Source: JADGGV01 sp035715725 (GTDB lineage: Bacteria; Gemmatimonadota; Gemmatimonadetes; Longimicrobiales; RSA9). From it: a stretch of 64,000 nucleotides of DNA. Each line of letters opens with the position of its first letter. The stretch's first letter is position 1. The notes beneath the pieces were generated by a model, which saw nothing but the letters and a program-made list of their open reading frames with translations, was not told the DNA's origin and ran no database searches. Made by a program: the position numbers and the translations under genes. Location: the NCBI GenBank assembly GCA_035715725.1, contig DASTKT010000216.1, positions 24,719-88,718 of the forward strand. Direction: 5' to 3'. Positions 26,721 through 35,785 of this stretch are shown here, piece by piece.

Positions 26721-28511
26721 TCAGAGCGAGCGGCGGTTGTTCGACCGGTCCACGTCCACGACGATCCCGTCCGGATCGACGACGACCTCGGACGGCCGCT
26801 CCGGCGTGACGAAGCGGATCCGCTGCGTCGGCTCGTGCCCCTCCAGCCGCCAGCTCGAGCCGCCCGCCTGCACGACTACCGGCATCCACGCCTCGCCCTG
26901 CCGCGTCACCTCCACGGTCGTCAGCCAGGTGCCATCCGCCTGGCGCTCCGCGGTCGCGCCCGTCACCGCGTAGTCGAGCGTCTTCGTCGTGTGGAACCAC
27001 TCGTCGAAGAACCAGCCCAGATCCTGCCCGCTCGCCTCCTCCATCGCCGCGCGGAAATCCGCCAGCGTCACGTGCCGGAGCTTGTTGCGGTCGTAGTAGA
27101 GGCGCAGTCCCTTGCGGAACGTGGCATCGCCCAGATAAGCCTGCAGCATGCGGTAGACGACGCTGGGCTTCGTGTACGTCATGGCGTTGTACGTGTCGAA
27201 GTCGCGGAACTCCGCCGAGGGGAGGTCGAGCGGCTGCGAGATCCCCCGCCGGTCCAGCTCGCCCGTCTGCTCGAAGTCGCGCTCCCAGGCGTCGGGGTGG
27301 CCGTGCGTCTGGAAGTACCAGTTCGTCTGGAACGACGTGAAGCCCTCGTCGAGGTAGCCTTCCTTCCACTCGTTGTTGGCCAGGATCCCCATCGTGTAGT
27401 TGTGCCCGACCTCGTGGAGGATGAGGCCGAGGCTCGCGCCGCCGTTCATGACCATCATCGGGAACTCGGTGCCGCCGCCCTCGATGCGGTGCACGTTCGT
27501 CATCTGCGGCCAGGCGAACTTGCCGTAGATCGAGTCCAGCCACGCGAGCGCGGTCTTCGTGTTGTCGAGCGCCTGCCCCCGCTGCCACAGCGTGTCGCCC
27601 GGCTGGTAGAGCACGTGGATGGCGACGTCGTTCCAGTGGCCGCCCTCGTAGATGTACTCCGGCGCCGTCGTCCAGGCGAAGTTGTGCACGTCCTCGGCCC
27701 GCCAGCGCACCTGCTTGCGCTCCGCGGCGGGCGACGGCTTGACCAGGCCGAGCCGCTCGGCGGCGCCCGGCGCCCCGTACGCGTCCCGCTTGTAGAAGAG
27801 CGAGTCGGCGTAACCCGGCGCCGCGGCGCGCTGCCACCCCGGGTCGCCCTCGACCGGCACGCCCGTCGCGCCCACGACCTGGTCCCGCGCCAGGTCCATG
27901 GTCACGTCGAAGCTCATGAACTCGCCGTAGAACTCCCCCTGCGGCAGGAGCGGCCGGACCTCCCAGCCGCCGCGGTCGTAGACGGCGACGATGGGGAACC
28001 ACTGCGCGAAGTCGTAGTGCCGGCCGCGCCGCCCCTGCCGGCGCGGCAGCGTCGAGGGGCGCGCGTCCCAGTCCAGGTCCACCATCACGCTGTCGCCGGG
28101 CGCGAGCGGCTTCGCCAGCGGGATGGCGACGACGGTCGAGTCCGGCGCGCCGGGGTAGAGCGGCGTCGCCGCGCGGCCGGCCACGGTCACCGACTTCAGG
28201 CGCTCGTACGCCCAGTCCTTCGGGCCGAGGTCCTGGAAGCGGCGGTTGTTGAACTGCAGGTCCCGCCGCGCCCACGCGCTGTTCGGGCGGAACGCGTTCA
28301 GGTGCAGGTTGAAGTACAGCGTGTCCAGCCGGTCCGGCGACCGGTTCTGGTAGCGCATGCGCGCCCGCCCGTGCAGCACCTCCGCGCGGTCGTCGAGCAC
28401 GGCCTCGATGCGGTAGCTGACCTTCTGCTGGAAGTACGGCTTCTGCGCCGGCGCCTGCGCCGCCAGCGGCGCCGCCACGGCCAGGCCGAGAAGGAGCGGA
28501 ATCGCGCGCAT
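26721..28511 (-). CDS. Secreted M1-like metallopeptidase
   Basis: 596 residues with a signal peptide (cleavage near LAAQA, 20). GGGTE at 345-349 is the substrate-binding loop, HEVGH at 366-370 holds two zinc His and the catalytic Glu, and Glu389 in YLDEGF is the third ligand, at the HExxH-18-E spacing of M1 peptidases. The N-terminal beta domain (30-290) is shorter than in classic aminopeptidase N. It should degrade peptides in the periplasm. The start is chosen for the signal peptide. It runs convergent with the kinase gene, 49 bases apart. Confidence 0.88.
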   Translation of the reverse strand: MRAIPLLLGLAVAAPLAAQAPAQKPYFQQKVSYRIEAVLDDRAEVLHGRARMRYQNRSPDRLDTLYFNLHLNAFRPNSAWARRDLQFNNRRFQDLGPKDWAYERLKSVTVAGRAATPLYPGAPDSTVVAIPLAKPLAPGDSVMVDLDWDARPSTLPRRQGRRGRHYDFAQWFPIVAVYDRGGWEVRPLLPQGEFYGEFMSFDVTMDLARDQVVGATGVPVEGDPGWQRAAAPGYADSLFYKRDAYGAPGAAERLGLVKPSPAAERKQVRWRAEDVHNFAWTTAPEYIYEGGHWNDVAIHVLYQPGDTLWQRGQALDNTKTALAWLDSIYGKFAWPQMTNVHRIEGGGTEFPMMVMNGGASLGLILHEVGHNYTMGILANNEWKEGYLDEGFTSFQTNWYFQTHGHPDAWERDFEQTGELDRRGISQPLDLPSAEFRDFDTYNAMTYTKPSVVYRMLQAYLGDATFRKGLRLYYDRNKLRHVTLADFRAAMEEASGQDLGWFFDEWFHTTKTLDYAVTGATAERQADGTWLTTVEVTRQGEAWMPVVVQAGGSSWRLEGHEPTQRIRFVTPERPSEVVVDPDGIVVDVDRSNNRRSL

Positions 28512-28753
28512 GGATCGTCCGGTTGAGTGCCTCGGTCCCCTGTCCCTACACGACGGCGGCGCCCGGCGATCCGGCGCCTCGCGCCGAGGGATGCCGCCGG
28601 GCGCCCGCCCCGGCGCCGGCGCGCGAATGTAGCGGGCACCGCCGGGGGAGACAAACGCGCGGGGGGAGAGGTCCAGCCGCACGTCCCCGCGCGAGCCCGC
28701 GCCCGAGCCCGGCTGGCGGCGTTCATCGGCGTTCGCGGGCGCGGCTGCGGCCG

Positions 28754-28966
28754 CGAACGGAAATTTTCACCGCAGAGGCGCAGAGGGCTCAGAGGAGTGG
28801 CGGGCGGCGGAGGCTCGCCGGGGGAACGCACCTTCCTTCGATGTCATGTCCGGCGTGCGCAGGCGGCTCGGGGTGATGCCGGAATCGTGCGGCCGCCCTC
28901 CGCGGCTCCTCCGTGCCCTCGGTGGCTCCGTGTGACACTTTCGGACGTGAGGCCGCCCGCGGACGT
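28754..28966. repeat. Dispersed intergenic repeat, copy 2
   Basis: Related to 124-369. The left arm starts GAACGGAAATTTTCACCGCAG without its last base. The right arm read in reverse, CCGAAAGTGTCACACGGAGCC without its last base (about 28923-28943), closely matches the left arm of copy 1. Shared words are CGCACCTTCCTT at 28827-28838 and GGCCGCCCGCGGACG at 28951-28965. The arms are imperfect inverted repeats, so the transcript could fold back. No reading frame is conserved between copies. Confidence 0.6.
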
Positions 28967-29122
28967 GAGGACGGGCTCGGGCTCGGGCGCCGCGCCGGCG
29001 GCGCTGCGCTCGGGCTCGTCGTTTCGGGCGCGAGGTCGAGATCCGCGCCTGCGGCGCTGGGATCGAGACCGAAACGGCGCGTGCCCCAAGGACGAGCGCC
29101 CGACGGCGCGAGGGTTCATCGT

Positions 29123-29162
29123 ACCCGTACCCGGTCGTGCTCTCGAACAGCCGGGTACGGGT
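29123..29162 (-). terminator. Hairpin after GH16-like gene
   Basis: Perfect 12-base arms ACCCGTACCCGG (29123-29134) and CCGGGTACGGGT (29151-29162) with a 16-base loop, 24 bases past the stop of the minus-strand GH16-like gene. No U tract follows, so it may be a weak or factor-assisted terminator. Confidence 0.5.
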
Positions 29163-29186
29163 GCGTGACCCATGGCCGGGAGGTGC

Positions 29187-29903
29187 TCACGACCCCGCCA
29201 CGATCCGATCGAGATCGAGATTCCCCGCCGCGCTCCCCGCCGCCGGCGTGAGCCACGTCGGCCACCAGGCGTTGGACATGACGAGCATGGCGCGGGTGGG
29301 CAGCTTCCGGGTGAACCGGACCTGCTCCACGCCGTCGACGCGGAAGACGACGCGGTCGCCGCGGTACTCGATCTCGAGGTCGTGGAACGCGGCGGGGTCC
29401 GCGAGGACGGCGCTGGTCGAGTTCGTGCGCCGCCCCTGCACCCACGTCGTGTAGTAGATCCGGCCGGTCCCGCCCTCGACCTCGATGTCGATCTCGTCGG
29501 CCTTGCGGGCGCCGCCCTGGTACAGGAAGAACGCGCACAGCGCGCCCGCCGGCACGCCGCAGCTCAGGCGGGCGGTGTAGACGCCCCAGCCGTACCATTC
29601 GCGGGACGCGATCTCGGCGCCCTGGAATCCGGCGGAGGACGTCGCCAGGTGGACGCCGCCGGGGTAGGGCTGGACGTTGGCCGCGAGCAGCGGCCCCCGC
29701 CCGAGCGTATGCTCCTGCGGGCTCCAGCGGGCGGTGGAGAAGGGGTCGAGCCCGTCGTCGAACGTGGTGCCGCTGACGATGAAGGACGGGCGCATGCGCG
29801 AGGCCGCGCCGGCGTCGTCCGGCGCGAGCGGGGAATCGGCGCAGGCAGCGGCCGCGAGCGCCGCCGGGAGCAGGATCCAGCCGCGGAGCTTGGGGAGAGG
29901 CAC
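29187..29903 (-). CDS. GH16-like secreted lipoprotein
   Basis: 238 residues. The N terminus ends in a lipobox (LAAAAC, Cys21). The mature part is a concanavalin-like beta sandwich with DEIDIEVEG, giving the family-16 catalytic set Glu137, Asp139, Glu141, and an N-terminal FDDGLDPFSTARW typical of these enzymes. It should hydrolyse or transfer a beta-glucan-type chain at the outer surface. The start is GTG with GGAGGA four bases upstream. The length fits a single catalytic domain. Confidence 0.82.
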   Translation of the reverse strand: MPLPKLRGWILLPAALAAAACADSPLAPDDAGAASRMRPSFIVSGTTFDDGLDPFSTARWSPQEHTLGRGPLLAANVQPYPGGVHLATSSAGFQGAEIASREWYGWGVYTARLSCGVPAGALCAFFLYQGGARKADEIDIEVEGGTGRIYYTTWVQGRRTNSTSAVLADPAAFHDLEIEYRGDRVVFRVDGVEQVRFTRKLPTRAMLVMSNAWWPTWLTPAAGSAAGNLDLDRIVAGS

Positions 29904-29972
29904 GGGTTCCTCCTGCAGCGGGGGACCGGAGCGGCGCCGCCGTGGCGCGCTCCGGCGGGATCACGGCACCAC

Positions 29973-30485
29973 TCAGGGAGCGGCGGCGAGCACCCCCTTT
30001 CGCAGGAGCCCGATCTGGCCGCCGTGGTAGGCGTGGTGCTGAGCCAGGCCGGAGACCATGGTGGCGAAGCTGACGCCGCTGCCGAGCGTAGCGTCGCGCT
30101 CGGCGCCGCCGACCAGCTCGCGCCAGCGGGCCGGATCGAACGCGGCGACGGCCGCTTCCGCGTCCCGCTGCGCCTCGGCCAGCGCCTCCCGCGCGGCCAG
30201 CCACGACCAGTCGCCCGGCTCGCCGACCTCGGGCCAGTCGCCCTCGACCGGTGGGCGGGGCGGCGCGCCCCGGAGCCGGCGCGTCACCTCGCGTGTCCAC
30301 GACGTCAGGTGCAGCACGACCTCCCAGATCGAGTGCGCGCCCGGGATCGGCCGCGCCGCGGCCGCCGAGCCCGGCACGTCCCGCAGCAGCGCCACGAGCG
30401 GCGGTCCGTACCAGGCGTCGCCCGCGTAGGCGCGGCGCAGGTCATCCAGCAGGTGCTGGCCGATCTCGGCGTCGGACGGGCTCAC
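29973..30485 (-). CDS. DinB-family protein
   Basis: 170 residues of four-helix DinB type. Likely metal-binding His residues are at 51 (HSIWEVVLHL) and in HHAYHGGQI at 150-154. Members include metal-dependent thiol transferases, but many are unassigned. The GTG at 30485 is preceded by GGAGGGG; the frame stays open upstream but has no family features there. Confidence 0.78.
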   Translation of the reverse strand: MSPSDAEIGQHLLDDLRRAYAGDAWYGPPLVALLRDVPGSAAAARPIPGAHSIWEVVLHLTSWTREVTRRLRGAPPRPPVEGDWPEVGEPGDWSWLAAREALAEAQRDAEAAVAAFDPARWRELVGGAERDATLGSGVSFATMVSGLAQHHAYHGGQIGLLRKGVLAAAP

Positions 30486-30802
30486 GCAGCCCCTCCGGGC
30501 GCGGCTCCGCCCGGCCGGCGGAGCGGGAGACGATCGGTCGCCTTCATCCTGGCCTCCTCGCAGAAACGGTGGACCGCCCGGACCCCGGCCGATGCGGGCC
30601 GCCGCGGGGCGGGCCGCCGGCGAAGCGCCGGACCGGACTGGCTGTTCTCGGTGTCGGAATACTGCGACCGGACCGGGGCGGTACACAAGCTCGGCAGCCG
30701 CGCAGGCGGGACCTGGTCTCGACGCGACGTCCGGCAGGAACATTCCCCGGCGCCCCGCGGTTCCATGCTCTCCACGCGCGTGAATCGACTCCCGGAGGCC
30801 GG
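30486..30802. other. Intergenic region, divergent genes
   Basis: 317 bases between the DinB gene and the small membrane protein. It must hold two divergent promoters. I see no clear -35/-10 pair, no hairpin and no gene. Confidence 0.4.
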
Positions 30803-31453
30803 ATGACGCGACCCCTGTTCGCCTTCTGCTGCATGTTCGCCCTCGCCGGGCCCGCCGCCGCGCAGGCCCCGCGGCTCGCGCCGCCGAGGCTGGCCGCCGC
30901 GCCGGACGCGCGGCTGACCCCGTTCCGCGCCGGGGCGCGCCCGCCCGCGCCCGCCGCGGCCGACCGCGCGCCTGCGCCCGCGCGCGTTTCGACCGGCCTG
31001 TCGCCTGCCGCAGCCGCGATGCCCGCCGCCGCGATGCCCGCCGCCGCGTCCCCCGGCGCGCCCGCCGACCGGCGCGCGTCGGTGCCGGGCCTCGTCGCCG
31101 CCGGCATCCTCGGCGGCGGCGTCGGGCTCTTCGGCGGCGCGTTCCTCGGCGCCTGGGGCGGCAACTTCTCCTGCGAGGACACCGGCAACCCGGACGAATG
31201 CGAGGCGCCGGTCATCCTCGGCGCGGTATTCGGCGGCGTGGCGGGCGAGGCGCTGCTCCTGCCCATGGCGGAGTGGCTGGCCGGCGGCCGCCGCGGCCCG
31301 CTCGGCAAGGAGCTGCTCGCCTCGGTCGGCCTCGCCGGCGCGGGGCTCGCGCTCCTCGCCGCCACGCACTTCGACGAGCCCGCGGCGCCGGTGATCCTCG
31401 TCACCGTGCCGCTCGCACAGCTCGCGGCGGTCACGGCGCTCGAGCGGCACTGA
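30803..31453 (+). CDS. Small membrane protein of unknown function
   Basis: 216 residues. A signal peptide (about 1-20) leads into a Pro/Ala-rich linker (22-90). Three hydrophobic Gly-rich segments follow (about 93-115, 130-155 and 170-215), with a short Cys pair, CEDTGNPDEC, between the first two. I do not recognise the family. Gly-rich helices suggest a packed membrane domain. GGAGG precedes the ATG. Confidence 0.6.
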   Translation: MTRPLFAFCCMFALAGPAAAQAPRLAPPRLAAAPDARLTPFRAGARPPAPAAADRAPAPARVSTGLSPAAAAMPAAAMPAAASPGAPADRRASVPGLVAAGILGGGVGLFGGAFLGAWGGNFSCEDTGNPDECEAPVILGAVFGGVAGEALLLPMAEWLAGGRRGPLGKELLASVGLAGAGLALLAATHFDEPAAPVILVTVPLAQLAAVTALERH

Positions 31454-31731
31454 GCCGCGGCGGCCGATGGTCGCCGGCCCTGAACGCCTGCGCCGGCGTG
31501 ACGTAAGCGCGTTCACGAGGAGATCGCCGGTGCGGCGGCGCCGGAGTCGGGCAGGACCGCCTCTGAAGGAACTGCGGGGACGACCGCGACTTCGGGCGGG
31601 CGCGGGCTAGCTACGGGCGGGCGCGAGGGCGGGGATGACTGCGGCTCGAACGGCGGGCGAGGGCGAGGGTGGGACCAACTGCGGGTCCGACGACGGGTCG
31701 AACGGCGGGCGGGGGCGGAGACTGCGGGCGA

Positions 31732-31799
31732 GGGGGACCACTCCGGGTCCGACGGCGGGTTGGGGCGGAGACGGCGGGTGGGGGCAGGCGCGAGCGCGG
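31732..31799 (+). repeat. Left arm of long inverted repeat
   Basis: 68 bases that match the reverse complement of 32164-32231 with three mismatches. Key words are GGGGGACCACTCCGGGTCCG and GGGGCGGAGACGGCGGGTGG. Beyond the arm, 31688-31731 matches the sequence outside the other arm (32232-32282) with an insertion of about a dozen bases, so the inverted symmetry continues for roughly 110 bases. Confidence 0.8.
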
Positions 31800-31813
31800 G
31801 CGCGGGCGCGGGG

Positions 31814-32123
31814 TCATGGGTCCGGGCGGTTCTGGAGCGCGATGATCGCGTTCGTCAACATGCCCACGCAGGCGCCGGCGAGGTTGTATGCTTTCCGGAC
31901 CTGCGGCTCCGTGAACACCCGTTCGATCACCAGCCGGCGCAGCACGGCCCGGACCTCGTTGGCCTCCTTCCGTGCGACCTCGTAGGCCCCGGTCTTCACC
32001 TTCGGTCTGAACGAGCCGACCCGAGACGAGCGCCTCCGCCGCCTGGACCCTGCGCATCCGCTCGAGCCGCATGGGTCCAATCCTCCCCCGAGCGTGGGGC
32101 GCCGCCATGGCAATTTGCGCCAC
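31814..32123 (-). pseudogene. Frameshifted small helical protein (possible four-helix-bundle family)
   Basis: Between the arms, two reading frames seem to join into one protein of about 100 residues. The first frame starts GTG at 32123 (MRLERMRRVQAAEALVS follows). The second ends at 31814 and reads GSFRPKVKTGAYEVARKEAN, then RAVLRRLVIERVFTEPQ and YNLAGACVGMLTNAIIALQ. The last two pieces look like paired amphipathic helices. The frame changes near 32020-32035. The pattern recalls the four-helix-bundle (23S-intervening-sequence/Avd-like) family, which is small and often sits in odd genomic places. This assignment is tentative. Confidence 0.45.
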
Positions 32124-32163
32124 CCCCCGCCCCCACCCGAAGTGCTCCCGAAGTGGGCCCGCG

Positions 32164-32231
32164 CCGCGCTCGCGCCCGCCCCCACCCGCCGTCTCCGCCC
32201 CCGCCCGCCGTCGGACCCGGAGTGGTCCCCC
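32164..32231 (-). repeat. Right arm of long inverted repeat
   Basis: Mirror partner of 31732-31799 (three mismatches in 68). The spacer between arms is 364 bases. If transcribed on either strand the arms could form a very stable stem around the small gene. The strong strand asymmetry (C-rich here, G-rich on the left) extends past the arm. Confidence 0.8.
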
Positions 32232-32386
32232 CTCGCCCCCGCCCCCGCCCGCAGCACCGGCCCCCGCCCGCCGTCCAACCCGTAGTTACTCACGCCCCCG
32301 CCCCGATTGACCCCTCACCCGTTCGGAGCCGCGCGCGGAGGCCGAGGCGACGACCAGTCTGGCGGATTCGGCAGGAGGCGCCTCCC

Positions 32387-33004
32387 CTACGTCCGCGCCC
32401 GGTACACCAGCCGGTAGGTCATCGGCCCGGTCAGCTTCCCGCTGACCACGGTCACGTCCAGCGTGAGCGTGCGGCCGTCGGGGCTCAGCGTGTACACGTT
32501 CGTGCGCGTGCCGTCCTCCGCCTTGAAGCGGTGCGTGAACGTGTTCGCGGCCAGCTCCGTGGCGACGTCGATCGTCTCCACCTTCCCGTCGCCGGTCCGG
32601 CGCTTCCACCCCTTCACCTCGCCGGTGGTCGGCGTGGTCAGCTTCCACTCGCCCGCCCAGAGGTCGGTCTCCGTCGCGATCCCCTCCGGGCACGGCGCGA
32701 AGTGGATCCACGAGTAGGGCCGGTTCACCTCGCGCAGCCGCGCCCGGGCCGTGCCCTTGAAGAGCTTGCCGAGCACGCTCTTGATCTTCGGCAGGTTCTG
32801 GTTGATCACCTGCTCCATGTCGTCGCCGGCCGCGGTGTCACGGATGAACGTGCCGCGGAACGCCGGCTCCTGCGCGCGCGCTGGCGCCCACGAGCCGAGG
32901 ACGGCCAGGAGCGCGACGCCCGCGGCGCCGATCGCCCGGGACCTCCCGGGCGCCCGGCGGCTTCCCGCGCGCTGCATCGCGGTCCGCCGCGTATGAACGC
33001 ACAT
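32387..33004 (-). CDS. Exported protein of unknown function (lipid-binding-like)
   Basis: 205 residues. An Arg-rich N terminus and hydrophobic stretch ending in PARAQ (about 45) form a signal peptide; twin Arg pairs are present but not the full Tat motif. The mature part has beta-strand character (WAGEWKLTTPTTGEVKGW, TLTLDVTVVSGKLTGPMTYRLVYR without a firm family). GAAGGAGG stands before the ATG at 33004, which decides the start over an internal ATG. The downstream neighbour is the repeat island, and an acyl-CoA ligase gene ends 44 bases upstream, so the two may be one transcript. Confidence 0.6.
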   Translation of the reverse strand: MCVHTRRTAMQRAGSRRAPGRSRAIGAAGVALLAVLGSWAPARAQEPAFRGTFIRDTAAGDDMEQVINQNLPKIKSVLGKLFKGTARARLREVNRPYSWIHFAPCPEGIATETDLWAGEWKLTTPTTGEVKGWKRRTGDGKVETIDVATELAANTFTHRFKAEDGTRTNVYTLSPDGRTLTLDVTVVSGKLTGPMTYRLVYRART

Positions 33005-33048
33005 GCGGAACCTCCTTCGGGTGCGATTTCGATCCGGTGCCCACCGCG

Positions 33049-34767
33049 TCAGGCGACGCCGGCGGACTCCGGCTTCGGCGTGGACTCCGCCCGCAACTGC
33101 CGCCGCAGCACCTTGCCGAGCGGCGTCTTGGGCAGCTCCGTGCGGAACTCGATCGCGGACGGCACCTTGAACGCCGCCAGCGAGGCGCGGCAGTGCTCGC
33201 GCAGCTCGGCCTCGGTGACGCTCGCGCCGGGCTGGAGCACGACCCACGCCTTCACCGCCTCCCCCTTGCGCTCGTCCGGCACGCCGGCCACCCCTGCGTC
33301 CAGCACGGCCGGGTGCGTGGCCAGGACCTCCTCGACCTCGCGCGGCCACACCTGCAGCCCGCTCACCTTGATCAGGTCCTTCTTCCGATCGACGATGAAG
33401 AGGTAGCCATCCTCGTCGAGGTAGCCGAGATCGCCGGTGTACAGCCACGGGGCGCCCGCGCCGAGCGGCCGGAGCGTGCGCCGCGTCTCCACCGGGTCGT
33501 TCCAGTAGCCCGCCATCAGCTGCGGCGCGCGGATCACGACCTCGCCGACCTTGCCGGTCTCGCGCTCCTCGAGGCCCACGTCCTCGTCCACGATCCGGAC
33601 CTCGACGTCCGGCATCGGCATGCCCACCGAGCCGATCTTGTTCGTGCCTAGCACCGGGTTGACCGCGCATGCCATCATCGCCTCGGTCAGCGAGTAGCCT
33701 TCTACGATCCGGCCGCCGGTCAGCTCCTCGAAGCGCTTCTTCGTCTCCGCCATGAGCGCGGCGGCGCCCGAGAAGCACCCCCTGATCGAGCGGAAGTCGA
33801 CCCGCCCCGCCCGGACCTCGCGGTGGTTCAGCAGCGCGTTGAAGAGCGCGGGCACGCTCACGAACACCGACGGCTTCTCCCGCTGGATCGTCTTCACCAG
33901 GTCGTCGATGTCCCGCGGGTTCGGCACCAGGATGAGCGGGTTGTGGCCGATCAGCGCGAAGCTCTGCGCGCCCGCGTTGCCGTACACGTGGAACAGCGGC
34001 AGCGGCAGCAGCACCGTGTCGTTCCACTCCCCCAGGATCGGGCGCAGCCACTCCCGGAGCTGCAGCCCGCTGGCGACGAGCCCGCGGTGCAGCCCGATCA
34101 CCGACTTCGGCGTGCCGGTCGTGCCGCCGCTCATGAGCAGCAGCGCCGCGTCGTCCGGGGACACGGCGACGGCGGGACGCGGGGCGCCCGCGTGGCGGCG
34201 CAGCAGGCGCTGGAGCGACTGGTCGCCCGGACGCACGCCGACGCGGTCCCCCGCCTTGGCCTCGCGGAACAGCGTGTAGAGCACGCGCAGCGCCGGCGGC
34301 AGGTACTCCTTGATGTTCGTCACGATCACGCGCTTGAGCGGCGTCCGCGAGCGGATCGCGAGCACGCGCGGGTAGAAGCGACTGAGTGTGACGATCGTCT
34401 CCGCGCCCACCCGGTTCAGCGTCTCCACGAGCTCGCGCTCGCTGTACAGCGGGTTCAGCGGCGCGACGACCCCGCCCACCTTCCACGCGCCCAGCTCCGC
34501 CAGCACGAACTGCGGGCAGTTCGGCATCAGCAGCGCGATGCGGTCGCCCTTGCGGACGCCCATCACCGCGAGCCCGGCCGCCAGCGCATCGCTCTCGCGC
34601 TCCAGCGCGCCGTAGCCGAGCCGCGCTCCATGGAAGACGAGGGCGGGATGCGCCGGCCGCTCCCGCGCCCCGCTGGTCACGTAGTCCATCAAGGTGCGCC
34701 GGGGGTACGGCTCGAGGGTGGCGGGAACGCCGGCGCCGTAATTTCGGAGCCAGGGCTTCGGGTCCAT
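33049..34767 (-). CDS. Long-chain fatty acyl-CoA ligase (AMP-dependent)
   Basis: 572 residues of the ANL superfamily. The P-loop reads SGGTTGTPKS (motif A3), EGYSLTEA is A5, YTGDLGYLDEDGYLFIVDRKKDLIK without its last five residues is A7/A8, and PKTPLGKVLRR holds the catalytic Lys (A10). It should activate a fatty acid through an acyl-adenylate and join it to CoA. In the P-loop the usual Lys-Gly is Lys-Ser. GGAGGT precedes the ATG. The upstream 295 bases hold no gene. Confidence 0.9.
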   Translation of the reverse strand: MDPKPWLRNYGAGVPATLEPYPRRTLMDYVTSGARERPAHPALVFHGARLGYGALERESDALAAGLAVMGVRKGDRIALLMPNCPQFVLAELGAWKVGGVVAPLNPLYSERELVETLNRVGAETIVTLSRFYPRVLAIRSRTPLKRVIVTNIKEYLPPALRVLYTLFREAKAGDRVGVRPGDQSLQRLLRRHAGAPRPAVAVSPDDAALLLMSGGTTGTPKSVIGLHRGLVASGLQLREWLRPILGEWNDTVLLPLPLFHVYGNAGAQSFALIGHNPLILVPNPRDIDDLVKTIQREKPSVFVSVPALFNALLNHREVRAGRVDFRSIRGCFSGAAALMAETKKRFEELTGGRIVEGYSLTEAMMACAVNPVLGTNKIGSVGMPMPDVEVRIVDEDVGLEERETGKVGEVVIRAPQLMAGYWNDPVETRRTLRPLGAGAPWLYTGDLGYLDEDGYLFIVDRKKDLIKVSGLQVWPREVEEVLATHPAVLDAGVAGVPDERKGEAVKAWVVLQPGASVTEAELREHCRASLAAFKVPSAIEFRTELPKTPLGKVLRRQLRAESTPKPESAGVA

Positions 34768-35062
34768 GGGGCACCTCCACGGCTCGCTGGGGATGCCGCC
34801 CGGATCGGGAATCGCGCCGCTCCGGCGCCTCCCGTCGGACGGGGAACGCTGCGAGCCAGATGTGCTGGGGCAAGGCCGCGGCCACGCGGCGGCGCGGTGC
34901 GGAACGCAAGGCGCCGCGGGCGTTTCCGGGCGGCGCGGAGCGGAGCGGACGCGGCGGGATCAGGACATTCCGACCCAAACCGAACGGCCAGCGCGCCCCA
35001 ACCGGCGCGCCGCGGCGCTCAGCCGGCGCCGCGCTCGCCGCCGGCCGCGCCCCCCGCCGCGC

Positions 35063-35689
35063 TCACGCCGCCCCGCCCCGCGTCACCGAGGCACGGCCGG
35101 CGCTGACGTCGGCCAGCGCCGCCTCGAGGCGGGCCACGCGGGGCGCCGGGACCGCCGCCCGGTACCGGACGACGTCGGCGTAGCTCTCCTCGAGCACGTC
35201 CGCGCCGGCCTCCTCGAGCAGGCGGCGCAGCGGCTCGATGACGGCGTAGTCGACCGTGACCGTCACCTCGACCCGCTCGACGCGCTCCGCCCGCGGCAGC
35301 GACGCGAGCGCCTGCTGCACCGCGCCGCCGTAGGCCCGCACCAGCCCGCCCTTCCCGAGCTTCACGCCGCCGAAGTAGCGCGTCACGACGGCGACGACCT
35401 CGCCGACCCCCGAGTGCAGCAGCACGTCCAGCATCGGGCGGCCCGCGGTGCCGTGCGGCTCGCCCGCGTCGCTCATCCCGATCGCCGCGGTGCTCCCCGG
35501 CGGGCCCGCCACGAACGCCCAGCAGTTGTGCGTCGCGTCCGGGAACTCCTGGCGGACGGCGTCGATGAACGCCCGCGCCTCCTCCGGCGTCGCGGCGTGG
35601 CCGAGCGTCGTGACGAAGCGGCTCCGCTGGACGACGTCCTCCACGCGGTGCGTACGGGCGGGGATCGGATAGCCGGTGGGCTCGGTCAT
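35063..35689 (-). CDS. YigZ/IMPACT-family protein
   Basis: 208 residues. The N-terminal UPF0029/IMPACT domain shows RSRFVTTLGHA, ATHNCWAF, DAGEPHGTAGRPML and VTRYFGGVKLGKGGLVRAYG in order. The C-terminal domain (about 135-205) is the DUF1949-like RNA-binding ferredoxin fold. Homologues affect translation and stress signalling, with peptidase activity claimed for some. The length matches the family. Stands alone on the minus strand. Confidence 0.88.
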   Translation of the reverse strand: MTEPTGYPIPARTHRVEDVVQRSRFVTTLGHAATPEEARAFIDAVRQEFPDATHNCWAFVAGPPGSTAAIGMSDAGEPHGTAGRPMLDVLLHSGVGEVVAVVTRYFGGVKLGKGGLVRAYGGAVQQALASLPRAERVERVEVTVTVDYAVIEPLRRLLEEAGADVLEESYADVVRYRAAVPAPRVARLEAALADVSAGRASVTRGGAA

Positions 35690-35785
35690 GCCCGAGGGTA
35701 CGGGGCCGGCCGCGCGCCGGCAATGCTTGGCGCCAGCCGGGTGGTGGCGGAACAACTCGCGCCCCACCGGCCTACCACGTCCCGG

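Larger units (their letters stand above)
28512..29186. other. Intergenic region with repeat and hairpin
   Basis: 675 bases without a credible gene. From left to right it holds the upstream region of the M1 gene, the second copy of the dispersed repeat (28754-28966), a GC-rich stretch where I see nothing (28967-29120), and a hairpin (29123-29162) just beyond the stop of the GH16-like gene. Confidence 0.6.
31454..32386. other. Repeat-rich island
   Basis: 933 bases between two ordinary genes, dominated by G-rich (left) and C-rich (right) strands. At least three degenerate units containing an AACTGCGGG-like word occur at about 31568-31700. The long inverted repeat and the frameshifted gene within it are listed separately. 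The bases next to each flanking gene hold nothing else. Confidence 0.6.

Noticed and set aside
31611..32123. 170-residue minus-strand frame past the frameshift
   Set aside because: After about 35 residues it turns into Pro/Arg low complexity; the helical continuation lies in the other frame.
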